Below, one piece after another: positions 52,833 to 61,806 of a DNA stretch of 64,000 bases. Under the pieces are notes generated by a model. It had not been told where the DNA came from. It was given only the letters and a program-made list of their open reading frames with translations, and searched no databases. The number at the start of each line of letters is the position of its first letter. The first letter of the stretch is position 1. The position numbers and the translations under genes were made by a program. This DNA is from Sandaracinobacteroides sayramensis (GTDB lineage: Bacteria > Pseudomonadota > Alphaproteobacteria > Sphingomonadales > Sphingomonadaceae): assembly GCF_022014495.1 (NCBI RefSeq), contig NZ_JAKLSQ010000001.1, positions 100,739 to 164,738 of the forward strand, written 5' to 3'.

Positions 52833-54148
52833 GCCCTCAGACGATTGCTCGGCTTCTGGCTTCCATGAACGCGGGCCGCCTGCTGGTTGTCTGCGGTGCT
52901 GGGCTATCAATGGCGCCGCCGAGCAGCCTGCCATCTGCACGCACGGTCGCCGAGCGCTGTTTCGACAAATACCGTCTCGAATCGGATCCGAACTGCGACC
53001 CTGTGCTTCGGGATAATCTTGAGGCGCTCGCTGAGCACTTTGCCGGCCTCAGCACCTTGCAGTCGGTCTTCATCGAACATCTGGTGCCTTGGCGCGCTTT
53101 CGTGCGCCCTTCAAACACAGGGCACGCCGCAATTGCCGACTTCCTTATCACCCGTGCCGCCGTTGCGGGGATATCTAGCAACTACGACACTCTCATCGAA
53201 CGTCGCGCATGGGACTATGGCGCTGACTTCCGCGGCTCGCTCGACGGCGACGAGGCCATCGGCGACGCCATTCGTCAGGCACCGTTGCTGAAATTCCACG
53301 GCTGCTCCCACCGCGATAGACCGTCCACCGTCTGGGCGCCGTCGCAACTCGACGATCCGACCATCTCCGCCCGCATCGCCCGAAGCAAGGTGTGGATGGC
53401 AGCGAACCTTCGGCACAAGGATCTTCTCGTCGTCGGGTTCTGGTCGGACTGGGAATATCTTAACGCCGTAATCGGCGAAGCCCTGATAGACGTGCAGCCT
53501 CTCTCTGTAACGGTAATCGATCTCTCGCCGACAAATGCACTTGAGCAGAAGGCGCCGCAGCTATGGCAGATAGCGCACGCGCAAAACGTGACCTTCGAGC
53601 ATGTTCAGGAGTCGGGGGCCATGGCTTTGGACGAGCTTCGCCGCGCATTCTCATCAAACTATTTGCGTCAAGTTCTGGATGCTGGACGGGCGGCCTTCGA
53701 GCGAGCGACCGGGGTCGCCTGCGATCCGGCATGGCTCGAAATCGGAAATTTCGACAGCGAGGCGCTGTATGGCCTGAGGCGCGATGCGGAAGGCATTCCG
53801 GCGGCGGAGCCGGCGAAGCTGCTGCGCCCCGGCAGTCCGGAAGCGCTGGGCTTTTTCCACCTGCTGCTACGCCAGGCTGGAGCCGTACAACGCGCTGATG
53901 GTTATGAGCTAAACGGTCGAAGCATTCGCGTCATCAACGGGGCCCAGTCCGTCCTCGGGACGATGCGTGGAAAGTTTGTTGAACCACCCGCTGCGATGCA
54001 GTCGGACATTGTTGTCGCCGTCGGCGCGACCGACTTGGGGGTGCCGGGCAACGTGGTTCGCAGCGGGCGCGCAGGCGACGTCATTCGTCCTGACGCGGCG
54101 GGCGAATGGTTCGATCTACCTGGGGCAAGAGCGGCGTTGGGCATCTGA
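52829..54148 (+). CDS. SIR2-like domain protein, likely NADase defence effector
   Basis: The 439-residue protein starts at TTG 52829 with GGAGG 5 nt upstream. Its N-terminal SIR2-like domain (~15-215) has the NAD-binding loop VVCGAGLSM, the ISSNYDTLIERR motif (Asn118 and Asp120) and KFHGCSHR with His157. These are the conserved features of SIR2 NAD hydrolases in phage defence. The C-terminal half (~225-439) is unassigned and may be a partner-binding or sensing domain. The stop overlaps the next start (TGATG). I infer NAD depletion on infection; it is not shown. Confidence 0.85.
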   Translation: MSPQTIARLLASMNAGRLLVVCGAGLSMAPPSSLPSARTVAERCFDKYRLESDPNCDPVLRDNLEALAEHFAGLSTLQSVFIEHLVPWRAFVRPSNTGHAAIADFLITRAAVAGISSNYDTLIERRAWDYGADFRGSLDGDEAIGDAIRQAPLLKFHGCSHRDRPSTVWAPSQLDDPTISARIARSKVWMAANLRHKDLLVVGFWSDWEYLNAVIGEALIDVQPLSVTVIDLSPTNALEQKAPQLWQIAHAQNVTFEHVQESGAMALDELRRAFSSNYLRQVLDAGRAAFERATGVACDPAWLEIGNFDSEALYGLRRDAEGIPAAEPAKLLRPGSPEALGFFHLLLRQAGAVQRADGYELNGRSIRVINGAQSVLGTMRGKFVEPPAAMQSDIVVAVGATDLGVPGNVVRSGRAGDVIRPDAAGEWFDLPGARAALGI

Positions 54149-54678
54149 TGGACATCTTCACACAAGTCGAAATCGTCCTTCGCGACGCCCAGTACGAGAC
54201 CTGGACATGGGCTGGCTCCGCCGGCCCCGTAACCTGCTTCGAGAACGCGGCGCTGATAGGGTTCGTCCATGTCTTCGACACGGCGGACGCCCTCCTCGGT
54301 GATTGGAAAGCAAATCAACAGGTTGCGCTCGCTCGTCATGCCGCATCGTTGCGCGGCGCCGGAGCGAAGGCCTGGAACGTTTATTCGGTCTTGCTGACTC
54401 CCGATCAGGATCCGCGCCGCGGACGGGATATCGAGCGGATCGAAGAGGATTTCTCTCTAACGCGAAAGATCGCAAGAGCCTCGGTCACGACAACGGAAGA
54501 TGTCGAAAAGGCTTTGCTGCCGTTGCTCTCGATCCGCTCGAAACCTCTGCTCGGCGCGTCTAACTTCGAGACCAGACTTCGCACCCGGCTCAAAGATATT
54601 CCGCCGGACGCCGTCACTGCTTTCCTCAATGATACGTCGCCCGCAGAGGTCGCTCGAATATTGGGAGCGACCTCATGA
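54148..54678 (+). CDS. 176-residue middle component of the defence operon
   Basis: I do not recognise a family with certainty. The N-terminal half has alternating strand-like segments (YETWTWAGSAGPVTCFENAAL, GFVHVFDTADALLGDW would be adjacent runs, ~17-55). The C-terminal half is helical (IEEDFSLTRKIARASV and VEKALLPLLSI). Its size and position between an effector-like gene and an SMC-like ATPase match LmuC of Lamassu or the middle component of ABC-three-component systems. It overlaps both neighbours (1 bp upstream, 4 bp downstream), so its product is probably made in fixed ratio with theirs. A structural or profile comparison would settle it. Confidence 0.7.
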   Translation: MDIFTQVEIVLRDAQYETWTWAGSAGPVTCFENAALIGFVHVFDTADALLGDWKANQQVALARHAASLRGAGAKAWNVYSVLLTPDQDPRRGRDIERIEEDFSLTRKIARASVTTTEDVEKALLPLLSIRSKPLLGASNFETRLRTRLKDIPPDAVTAFLNDTSPAEVARILGATS

Positions 54679-56723
54679 GGCTCGATTTCATCGAAATATG
54701 TGGCTTTCGCGGGTTCAGGGATCTCGTCCGAATTAACTTCGGTCGTGGCTTCACCGTCATCACCGGACGCAACGGCGTGGGCAAGAGCACCCTATGCGAT
54801 GCTGTCGAGTTCGCGATTATCGGCTCCATCGACAAATACGCCGTCGAAAAAGCCGCGAAGGAGAGCCTTAGCGATTATCTCTGGTGGCGGGGCGAAGGCG
54901 TGCCCAAAGCCCACTACGTGACTGCCTCGTTTATCGACGATGACGGAAAGCCATTCACCATCACGCGCACTCGGGAGTCCGGCTCCGATCGTTCGCCAGA
55001 GGAGATCCAAGCCGCGCTTTGCCGCGGACCGGCGCCGGACGACGCGCTTCGTCAGCTCACCCGGACGTCGATCATCCGCGACGAATGGATCGCGGCGCTC
55101 AGCTTGGACCTAACCGAAACGGAAAGGTTCGATCTCGTCCGATCGGCACTCGGCGCAGTGGAAGGCTCAGAAGCGGGCAGTAGAGCGAAGGAAGTCGTGG
55201 CCGCCGCCGAAGCTGCCCACTCGAAGGATGAAGCCGCCTATGATGCTGCTCGCACCCGGCTGGCGGACAGGCTTACGCAGCAGTCCGAGACGCAAGCAGC
55301 CCTGAGCCGATCCGGCGACGTCTCCGCCGCACTTAATGTGATCGCTGCAGCGGCGCCAGATGCGCCCCCCGAGCTGACTGCTCGGCTATCCGCAGGCCGA
55401 AATGCGTTGGCCAACGCGCGCGCCCGGCTGGCACGGATGGGGGAAGCGCTTCAACTCGGTCGTGAAGTCGCAGCGACCCAGGCGGCCTTCAACGCTCCGG
55501 AGGCGCTTGCTGAACGCGAGGCTGCATCGGCTGCGCATGAGACCGCCCAGCGCGAACACGCGGCCGCCCAGAAAACCATTTCGGATGCCGAAGAGCGCCT
55601 CGGCCGTGAGGAAGAGGTTGACGCGATCGCGGCCTCTCTGAGCATTCTCGTGGAGCACGGTGAGCGCCTCGGATTGCACGACGATCATTGCCCACTTTGT
55701 GCTGCCCATCGGACGTCGGATGAATTCGCAGCAGGCCTAGCCGCGGCCCGGTATCGGATTACTTCGCTTGCGTCGGGTGTTCAGGGAGCCCGCGATGCTC
55801 TCGCGGCTGCCAAAGAGAACGCCCGACAACCGAACCTCGCCCTCAAGGCGGCGGCCGCTGCAATCGAAGCTCACGCAGACGAGTTGCGCCGGTTGCGCGA
55901 GGAGGAAGCCGAGCATGTCGATTTCTACACGCAGTGGGGTCTCGATCACCGCTTCATTCAAGACCCTGATGGCCTGGAGCAGGCGATCTCTGTCGAACGG
56001 GACCGTTTGATAGATCTTGAGCGTGCGCTCCTCGTGCTGGAGGCTTCGCAAGCTGTGTCGCGGATGTCGTCGATTGAAAGCAACATCACGGCGCTGCGGG
56101 CCGATATCGAAAAGCTTGCCAACGCGGTCAGTCAATCGCAAAACGCCGTCACAGCTGCCCGTGAAATCGAACGCTCGGTCAGGCGTGTGAGCGCCGAAAT
56201 TATTGATGAGCGTCTCGCTCAGATCAGTCCACTCCTCAACGAACTGTATCAGCGCCTGCGACCGCATGCCGACTGGCGGACAATCGATTATAGCATTCGT
56301 GGCGACGTGCGGCGTTTCCTCAGCCTCAAGGTCGGGGACGGCCTAAACCCGCAATTTGTCTTCAGTAGCGGCCAGCGTCGCGCAGCAGGTCTCGCCTTCC
56401 TTCTCTCGGTCCACCTTGCTCGGGCGTGGACACCACTCAGGTCCCTTCTGCTCGATGACCCCGTTCAGCACATCGACGATTTCAGAGCCCTTCACCTAGT
56501 CGAAGTGCTAGCCGCTCTGCGCTTGGACGGGCGCCAGATCATTTGCGCCGTCGAAGACCCCGCGCTGGCCGATCTGCTGTGCCGGCGCTTGGTAAGCACC
56601 GCGACGGAGGGAGGCCGGCGTCTTGACATCGACCTTGGACCGCTCGGCGCCACAAGCGTGGTCATTGAGCAGGAAGTTCATCCTATGCCGGTCGGCGTTC
56701 TACGTGGCGTCGCCACTGCATGA
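54675..56723 (+). CDS. Rad50/SMC-like ATPase with zinc hook
   Basis: The 682-residue protein has Walker A GRNGVGKST (31-39) and two long coiled-coil arms (~165-330 and ~350-505). They are joined by a CPLC zinc-hook motif (339-342) that could link two arms. The ABC signature SSGQRRAAGLAF (~564) and Walker B RSLLLDDPVQHID (~589) follow. This is the RecN/Rad50/LmuB architecture. Such ATPases sense or bind DNA ends in defence systems. Start and stop overlap the neighbouring genes by 4 bp each. It is distinct from the cellular Rad50/SbcC, which is longer and paired with a nuclease. Confidence 0.9.
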   Translation: MRLDFIEICGFRGFRDLVRINFGRGFTVITGRNGVGKSTLCDAVEFAIIGSIDKYAVEKAAKESLSDYLWWRGEGVPKAHYVTASFIDDDGKPFTITRTRESGSDRSPEEIQAALCRGPAPDDALRQLTRTSIIRDEWIAALSLDLTETERFDLVRSALGAVEGSEAGSRAKEVVAAAEAAHSKDEAAYDAARTRLADRLTQQSETQAALSRSGDVSAALNVIAAAAPDAPPELTARLSAGRNALANARARLARMGEALQLGREVAATQAAFNAPEALAEREAASAAHETAQREHAAAQKTISDAEERLGREEEVDAIAASLSILVEHGERLGLHDDHCPLCAAHRTSDEFAAGLAAARYRITSLASGVQGARDALAAAKENARQPNLALKAAAAAIEAHADELRRLREEEAEHVDFYTQWGLDHRFIQDPDGLEQAISVERDRLIDLERALLVLEASQAVSRMSSIESNITALRADIEKLANAVSQSQNAVTAAREIERSVRRVSAEIIDERLAQISPLLNELYQRLRPHADWRTIDYSIRGDVRRFLSLKVGDGLNPQFVFSSGQRRAAGLAFLLSVHLARAWTPLRSLLLDDPVQHIDDFRALHLVEVLAALRLDGRQIICAVEDPALADLLCRRLVSTATEGGRRLDIDLGPLGATSVVIEQEVHPMPVGVLRGVATA

Positions 56724-59041
56724 CGGCCGAGAGCGCGCAAATCGAACTTCCGGCGCAGCACGAGCGTCAAGCGCACGGTCCTTGGAGCGACCTAGCGCTC
56801 CATACCATCGGTTGGCGCGCGTTTCAGGATCTCTGCTCGCAGGTATGCGAGGTCGTGCTCGGCCAGCCCGTGGAAATCTTCCGCGAAGCCCAGGACGGTG
56901 GGCAGGACGCGGTTTTTCTCATCCCCTCGGGAAGCGACGCGCCGCCGATCGGTACGATCCAGTGCAAGCATACGTCGGAGGCCTCAAAGGCCCTGAAGGC
57001 GAGCGATCTCACCGCCGAGATCGATAACGTCGAAGAGCTGGTGAAGGCCGGCCAGGCAGACACCTATGCCTTCATGACCAATATGAGCGTGGATGCACCC
57101 GTCGCAGCCGCCATGCGCGTCAGGCTTCGCGCGCTCGGCGTGCGCAAGCCGCACATTCTCGGCCGCCAGTACATCGTTCGGGTCATCAGGAGTAGTGCGC
57201 GCCTGCGCGCGCTTGTCCCGCAGGTCTACGGCCTGGGGGATCTAACATCGATCGTCGACGAAAGGCTCAGCGAACAGAGCCGTGCGCTGCTCGACAGCTG
57301 GATTCCGAAGCTTCGCACCTATGTTCCTACCAAGGCCCATCGCGACGCGATCAACGCGATTTCCAACCATGGCGTGGTGCTGCTGCTCGGCAACCCGTCC
57401 AGCGGTAAGTCTGCGATTGGTGCCATCATCTCGACAATCGCTTCGGAAAACCCCGACAACACCGTCCTCGCTTTGACCAGCCCTCGCGATTTCGAGGCGG
57501 GCTGGAATCCAAACGACCCGGGCCGCTTTTTCTGGATCGACGACGCCTTTGGCTCGAATGTGCTGCGCGACGATTACGTGCAGGACTGGACGTCGGCCTT
57601 CTCGAAGCTGAGGGCGGCGATTAAGCACGGTAACCGTTTTCTCCTGACCTCCCGCAAGCACATCTACGAGGCGGCGCGACGCCGGCTCGGGCAGCGCAAC
57701 CTTGCGCAGTTCGCTGATGGCGGCGCTGTGGTCGATGTCGGCGAACTGACCTTTGAGGAGAAGGCGCAGATACTCTACAATCATTTGAATTTTGGCGAAC
57801 AGAGCCAAAGCTGGCGTTCAACCGTCAAGCCCCACCTCGCCGCGGTCGCTGCCGTTCGCGACTTCCTCCCCGGCATCGCCGAGCGTCTCGGCGACCCGAA
57901 CTTTACCAAGGGCCTGGCGCCGCGCGAGAGTTCGCTCGTTCGCTTTATGGAGGAGCCGACAGAACATCTGATCGACACCGTCAACGCCTTGGACGATCAG
58001 CTGCAAGCCGCGCTCATCCTCGTTTATGTGCATCAGACCGGTTTCGATTCCAGCGACCATGACGCTTCAGCCGCACAAGCGGTCGCAGAACTGACGGGCT
58101 ACACTCTCACCAAGATTCAGGATTGTTTCGCAGAGCTGAAAGGCTCCTTCCTGAAACTCTCCGGCACGAGATGGACCTTTGCACACCCTACGATTTCCGA
58201 CGCCCTGACCGAGATTTTGCGCCAGAAGCCGCACATGATGGCGGCGCTCATTCGAGGAGCGACAATCGATACCATCCTCAGCAGCTTCAGTTGCGAGGGC
58301 TCGCCCGTTATTCGAGATGCGCTTATCATCCCGACCACTCTCGACGACGCTTTAGTCGCAAGGCTCGGCCGCACCCCCGACGAATTGCATCGCAACTGGA
58401 TGCTGTTCCACTTCCTGTCCTACCGCGCCAGCGAGGCTGTTTTCGCAAAGGCGATTCAGCAGTCTCCGAATTTGCTTCAGCGCTCCTGCTGGCAATCCGA
58501 CCTGGCCGGCAACGATCCCAGAATTGCCGCTTACGCTCGAGCCCATCATCTCGGTATCTTGCCCGACGATCTGCGTTCGGAGGTGGCCGAAAAACTCGAA
58601 TTTGCTGCGCTCACAGACCTTGATGTCTCCTTCTTTGACGAAGAAGAAATACTGGCGCTCATCCCGCCGCTGCGTCTCGTAGGCCTCGGGCTGGCTTTGC
58701 GAGCAACGATTTTGCCGTCGCTAGAAGATCGCATCGACGAGATCACCGCGGACGCTGATCTGGACGAAGAGCCTGACAGTCATTTCAAAAAGCTTCTCGA
58801 TGTGCTTGATCGCGTCGAGGCGATCGGTATCGACGCCGACGCTACGGCCGTCATCGACGACGCGCGCGACCAGGTGAAGCGTTCGGTTGAGGCACTCGAA
58901 GAACGCAAGCGGGAACGTGATGAACAATCTAAAGATGAGACGGACTGGACGCATATCGTAACGCAGAAGAAGGAAGAGACGCCACCTCCTTCCGCCGCCA
59001 CCACTAAGAAGCGTTCGGTATTCGACGACGTCGATAAATGA
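56720..59041 (+). CDS. Restriction-endonuclease-like nSTAND-type NTPase
   Basis: The 773-residue protein has an N-terminal Mrr/PD-(D/E)XK-like nuclease domain (~25-110). Its core acidic residue is in AQDGGQDAVFL and the QCK motif in GTIQCKHTSEAS. A P-loop NTPase (~200-340) follows with Walker A LLGNPSSGKSAIG and Walker B FFWIDDAFG. A long helical region (~350-720) with leucine-rich spacing ends in a charged tail. This resembles nSTAND3 proteins that carry a nuclease. It probably cleaves DNA on activation, but the trigger is unknown. It starts inside the stop of the SMC-like gene (ATGA) and ends the operon. Confidence 0.83.
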   Translation: MTAESAQIELPAQHERQAHGPWSDLALHTIGWRAFQDLCSQVCEVVLGQPVEIFREAQDGGQDAVFLIPSGSDAPPIGTIQCKHTSEASKALKASDLTAEIDNVEELVKAGQADTYAFMTNMSVDAPVAAAMRVRLRALGVRKPHILGRQYIVRVIRSSARLRALVPQVYGLGDLTSIVDERLSEQSRALLDSWIPKLRTYVPTKAHRDAINAISNHGVVLLLGNPSSGKSAIGAIISTIASENPDNTVLALTSPRDFEAGWNPNDPGRFFWIDDAFGSNVLRDDYVQDWTSAFSKLRAAIKHGNRFLLTSRKHIYEAARRRLGQRNLAQFADGGAVVDVGELTFEEKAQILYNHLNFGEQSQSWRSTVKPHLAAVAAVRDFLPGIAERLGDPNFTKGLAPRESSLVRFMEEPTEHLIDTVNALDDQLQAALILVYVHQTGFDSSDHDASAAQAVAELTGYTLTKIQDCFAELKGSFLKLSGTRWTFAHPTISDALTEILRQKPHMMAALIRGATIDTILSSFSCEGSPVIRDALIIPTTLDDALVARLGRTPDELHRNWMLFHFLSYRASEAVFAKAIQQSPNLLQRSCWQSDLAGNDPRIAAYARAHHLGILPDDLRSEVAEKLEFAALTDLDVSFFDEEEILALIPPLRLVGLGLALRATILPSLEDRIDEITADADLDEEPDSHFKKLLDVLDRVEAIGIDADATAVIDDARDQVKRSVEALEERKRERDEQSKDETDWTHIVTQKKEETPPPSAATTKKRSVFDDVDK

Positions 59042-59184
59042 TTCCTAGATCGGTGGAGGATGATCGTCGGCTGCTTGTTCCGACGGCCAGCCAACCGCGG
59101 AAGTACACGCCGTCGGTCGGCCCTAAGACAAGCCCTCGCCGTTCGAGCCTTCCACATGGCCTAGTCCGGTAGTTTCCCCGCGCC
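59042..59184. other. Gap between convergent defence genes
   Basis: This 143-bp stretch between the nSTAND gene and the FRG gene (opposite strand) holds no ORF or terminator that I could see. Confidence 0.4.
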
Positions 59185-60567
59185 TCAATCCATCCATTCC
59201 AACGCCATTGGGTCCGACGTGGCATTGACGCCGACAGCGGCAAAAACCTGCTCACGGATTTGAGTGAATTCCTGCTCTTTCAGAGCATATTCGAAATGCT
59301 CGGCGACGACCAGGTGGTGGGCGTGGTGCGCTTCCCTGCCGCAGTCGCATTGCTCCGGATGATCGATGCGATGCCAACGGAACTCGTCATCAACCCGAAA
59401 ATAGCAGCCTCGGGTGATGCCAAACCCACCGGGACGGGCGCCGAAGTGATCGACCGCCAGTTCCGTGAGAAACATCGTTCCGTCCTCATGCGCCTCCAGA
59501 TAGACGCCTTTGCCATACTGGCCTGAGTTGGCGGCGTAAGGATGCCGGACTAATCCGTCGATTTCCAACGCGACGCTTGTGCGCTCGCGCAGGACACGGG
59601 TCAGATTCGGGAAGATCAGGTCGCCCGACGCCGTGCCATGGAAGAGCGTTTCTTCCGTCAGGTAGAAAGTCGTCTCGGCCAATAGCGTCTCGGGCTTCGC
59701 CGCATCGGCCAACCAGAACCGCCGATAATAGGCTGTCGTCTGCCCCGTGCGGCGAATGTCCTTCATCTCATATTCGGGGAGCGGAAGGCCGCGGTCAAAG
59801 AAGTCGATGCCAATTCCATCGCTATCGACCTCCCGCTTTACCCAAGGGATCGACAGCAGCGCCGCCATGACCGGGTCCACGGTCGGGCCAGGAAATAGCG
59901 CCTCGCATGTCAGTTCAGGCGATTGTGCAGCATAGTCCCGGAAGACTGACGACGGGGCGAAAACCCGAGTCACGATGCAATCATCGGGCAAGGGTCCGTT
60001 CAAAGGCCCCACCATGAACGCGGACTGCGCCAAGCAGCGATGACGCCCGGAGGCGGTCGTAATCTCAGCCAGATCGACCGTTTGAAGGTCGCGCGCGCGC
60101 AACGCCTTGCGACTGAGCACATAGATACAGCTGCGATCGTCTGCCGGTTCATACCAGGCTCGTTGCCGAGCCACGAAAAGCGGGTCTTCGAAGCAATCCT
60201 CGATCATTTCACCGCAAGGCTCGCTTCGGTAGCTGTTGGCGGCAAACCAACAGGCCACGGCCGGGTCCGCCGTCGCATCCAGAAAGAAAGATCGCCAACC
60301 ATAGTGCTGCAAGATGGCCTGATCCGTCGCCAGATCGGTGAGGCCGTCGAACCCTTTGACGTAGGTGGACAGGATGGCGCGTGAATAGTGCCACCATTTC
60401 AGCATACGCGAGGGAATACAGCCGTGCCGATCAAAGCTCGTGCGAATATCGGGACCGCCATCGGCGCGAAGATATTCCCTGGTTTGACCACGAAACAAGA
60501 CACCGGGAGCTAAAGCATCGAAGAATTTCTGTAACTCCTCTAGCGTCTGGCAGTCGACCGTTTCCAT
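59185..60567 (-). CDS. FRG-domain protein with PARP-like second half
   Basis: The 460-residue protein starts at ATG 60567 with GGAGG just before it. An FRG domain (~20-110) has GVLFRGQTREYL and QAILQHYGWRSFFLDATADPAVACWF, the two defining motifs. In the C-terminal half (~300-380) FHGTASGDLIFPN and GQYGKGVYLEAH resemble the histidine and tyrosine motifs of PARP/ART folds. The tail contains CDCGREAHHAHHL. FRG domains occur in proposed toxins. I infer a possible ADP-ribosyl effector; this needs a structural test. It is encoded alone on the minus strand inside the island. Confidence 0.78.
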   Translation of the reverse strand: METVDCQTLEELQKFFDALAPGVLFRGQTREYLRADGGPDIRTSFDRHGCIPSRMLKWWHYSRAILSTYVKGFDGLTDLATDQAILQHYGWRSFFLDATADPAVACWFAANSYRSEPCGEMIEDCFEDPLFVARQRAWYEPADDRSCIYVLSRKALRARDLQTVDLAEITTASGRHRCLAQSAFMVGPLNGPLPDDCIVTRVFAPSSVFRDYAAQSPELTCEALFPGPTVDPVMAALLSIPWVKREVDSDGIGIDFFDRGLPLPEYEMKDIRRTGQTTAYYRRFWLADAAKPETLLAETTFYLTEETLFHGTASGDLIFPNLTRVLRERTSVALEIDGLVRHPYAANSGQYGKGVYLEAHEDGTMFLTELAVDHFGARPGGFGITRGCYFRVDDEFRWHRIDHPEQCDCGREAHHAHHLVVAEHFEYALKEQEFTQIREQVFAAVGVNATSDPMALEWMD

Positions 60568-60796
60568 CATACCTCCCCAGCGCATTCCCTTCGGGCGCTC
60601 ACAATACCAGTAGCATCAAAACCTTTCAGCTTGCTCTCCTGTCCGAATCGCTTAGCTTGGTAGCTGGCTGATCCGGCCATGCCGTCCACAATGGCGAAGC
60701 CCCAGGGCAGGAAGTTTCAATCACCCTCTCCGAACCTCTTCCAGGTGCGCGGGCCTAGTGGACACGCCTTCTCATAAGCACCGCTGGAGTGGTTCT
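60568..60796. promoter_or_regulatory. Divergent promoter region of two island genes
   Basis: The 229-bp gap between the divergent FRG and hypothetical genes should hold both promoters. I could not define clear boxes. No further ORF stands out. Confidence 0.35.
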
Positions 60797-61711
60797 ATGC
60801 GAATCCAATTTCCCGACCTCGCGCGGCCAAAACAGGCCGCGAAAAACCTTGTCCGCATGTCGCCTGACCTGCAGCTCTCAGCAGCCCATGAAGCGCTTGC
60901 GCACGTACTCGGCTATCGCGATTGGCACGAGCTTTCGAGCAGTCCCCGTTCAAACACATCAACTGCACCCTTTGAAGCCGACGACGCATTGCGCGTCGTC
61001 CTCGGTCTGGCTGACGCTTTGGGACTCCCCGACCCCGATGTTCAGTATGCGATTTCCAAGGCGCGGCTGCTCCAGCACTGGTCTATCGACAATCACTTGA
61101 GCCTTCGTTCAGCGATCTGGCGCCAGCGCGTGTTTGGTCCGCCTGGCCGTGGCAAGCCGGGAACGATTGTCAGGGACAAAGCCTATGGGGCAAACGAGCC
61201 GGCCTATCTTCGTCAGGCCGGCCGGCCAACCTATCTGTTGTTCGACACTGGCATGGGCGTGCGCGCCGATTTCGAGGTGGCGGTGCCCCGGATTCCGCTC
61301 GCTGATTTCGTGCCATCTCGGCTCTGGCTGCCGTATGGCTACTGGACCCTGCAAGACGGTTCCGAGGTGATTTTCGCCCGCGACTATCTTCCGATGTGGC
61401 GGATCGCCGAGGGGACGGTCGAACGGCTAGATCCGTGGCTCTGGATCAACGGCATTGCGCGCGAGTTCCATTTCAGCCAGTCCGCCGCAACGGTCGTTTG
61501 GGCCAGTGGACCAGCACGGGAACTTGCGCTGCGTTACCTTGAGGAGCGTCGCATTTTCGAGTTGCCCAAACTCGTAGATGTCATGCCGCATCTGTTCGAG
61601 GTTGACGTCGAAGCGATCGCGGACGGTGTCGGAAAACTGCGGGAACAGCGTGGCGACGGCCAAACGCCGCCAGCCTATGCCGAAATCAATACCCGCATCT
61701 CTTTCGGTTGA
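60797..61711 (+). CDS. Hypothetical protein with a glyoxalase-superfamily-type helical N-terminus
   Basis: The 304-residue protein starts at ATG 60797 with TGGAGTGG upstream. A short N-terminal domain (~5-50) contains AAHEALAHVLGYRDWHELS, a helical motif found at the front of many unassigned proteins next to toxin-like or defence genes. The rest is mixed alpha/beta with strand-rich parts (FVPSRLWLPYGYWTLQDGSEVIFARD is a region near 180-205) and no known motif. I do not recognise a function. It is divergent from the FRG gene and ends before the PHP remnant. Confidence 0.62.
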   Translation: MRIQFPDLARPKQAAKNLVRMSPDLQLSAAHEALAHVLGYRDWHELSSSPRSNTSTAPFEADDALRVVLGLADALGLPDPDVQYAISKARLLQHWSIDNHLSLRSAIWRQRVFGPPGRGKPGTIVRDKAYGANEPAYLRQAGRPTYLLFDTGMGVRADFEVAVPRIPLADFVPSRLWLPYGYWTLQDGSEVIFARDYLPMWRIAEGTVERLDPWLWINGIAREFHFSQSAATVVWASGPARELALRYLEERRIFELPKLVDVMPHLFEVDVEAIADGVGKLREQRGDGQTPPAYAEINTRISFG

Positions 61712-61806
61712 GTTCAATATCGGCCAAGCCCATTCGAACCTTGCCGAACAGTGACAACATCCGCCGATACAGTCCTAGCCTATCATCCGACATCATGGGG
61801 AAAGCC
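61712..61806. other. Possible further debris of a decayed gene
   Basis: Just past the PHP-type remnant the minus strand opens a frame that still reads as protein-like (from ATG 61789: MMSDDRLGLYRRMLSLFGKV). It may be a frameshifted continuation, but no conserved motif is secure enough to call. Confidence 0.3.

Noticed and set aside
54700-54921. Small plus-strand frame inside the SMC-like gene
   Set aside because: It is in another frame of a gene with a clear Walker A motif at the same place.
59004-59255. Small minus-strand frame in the gap after the nSTAND gene
   Set aside because: It overlaps the ends of both neighbours, has no ribosome site and no protein-like pattern.
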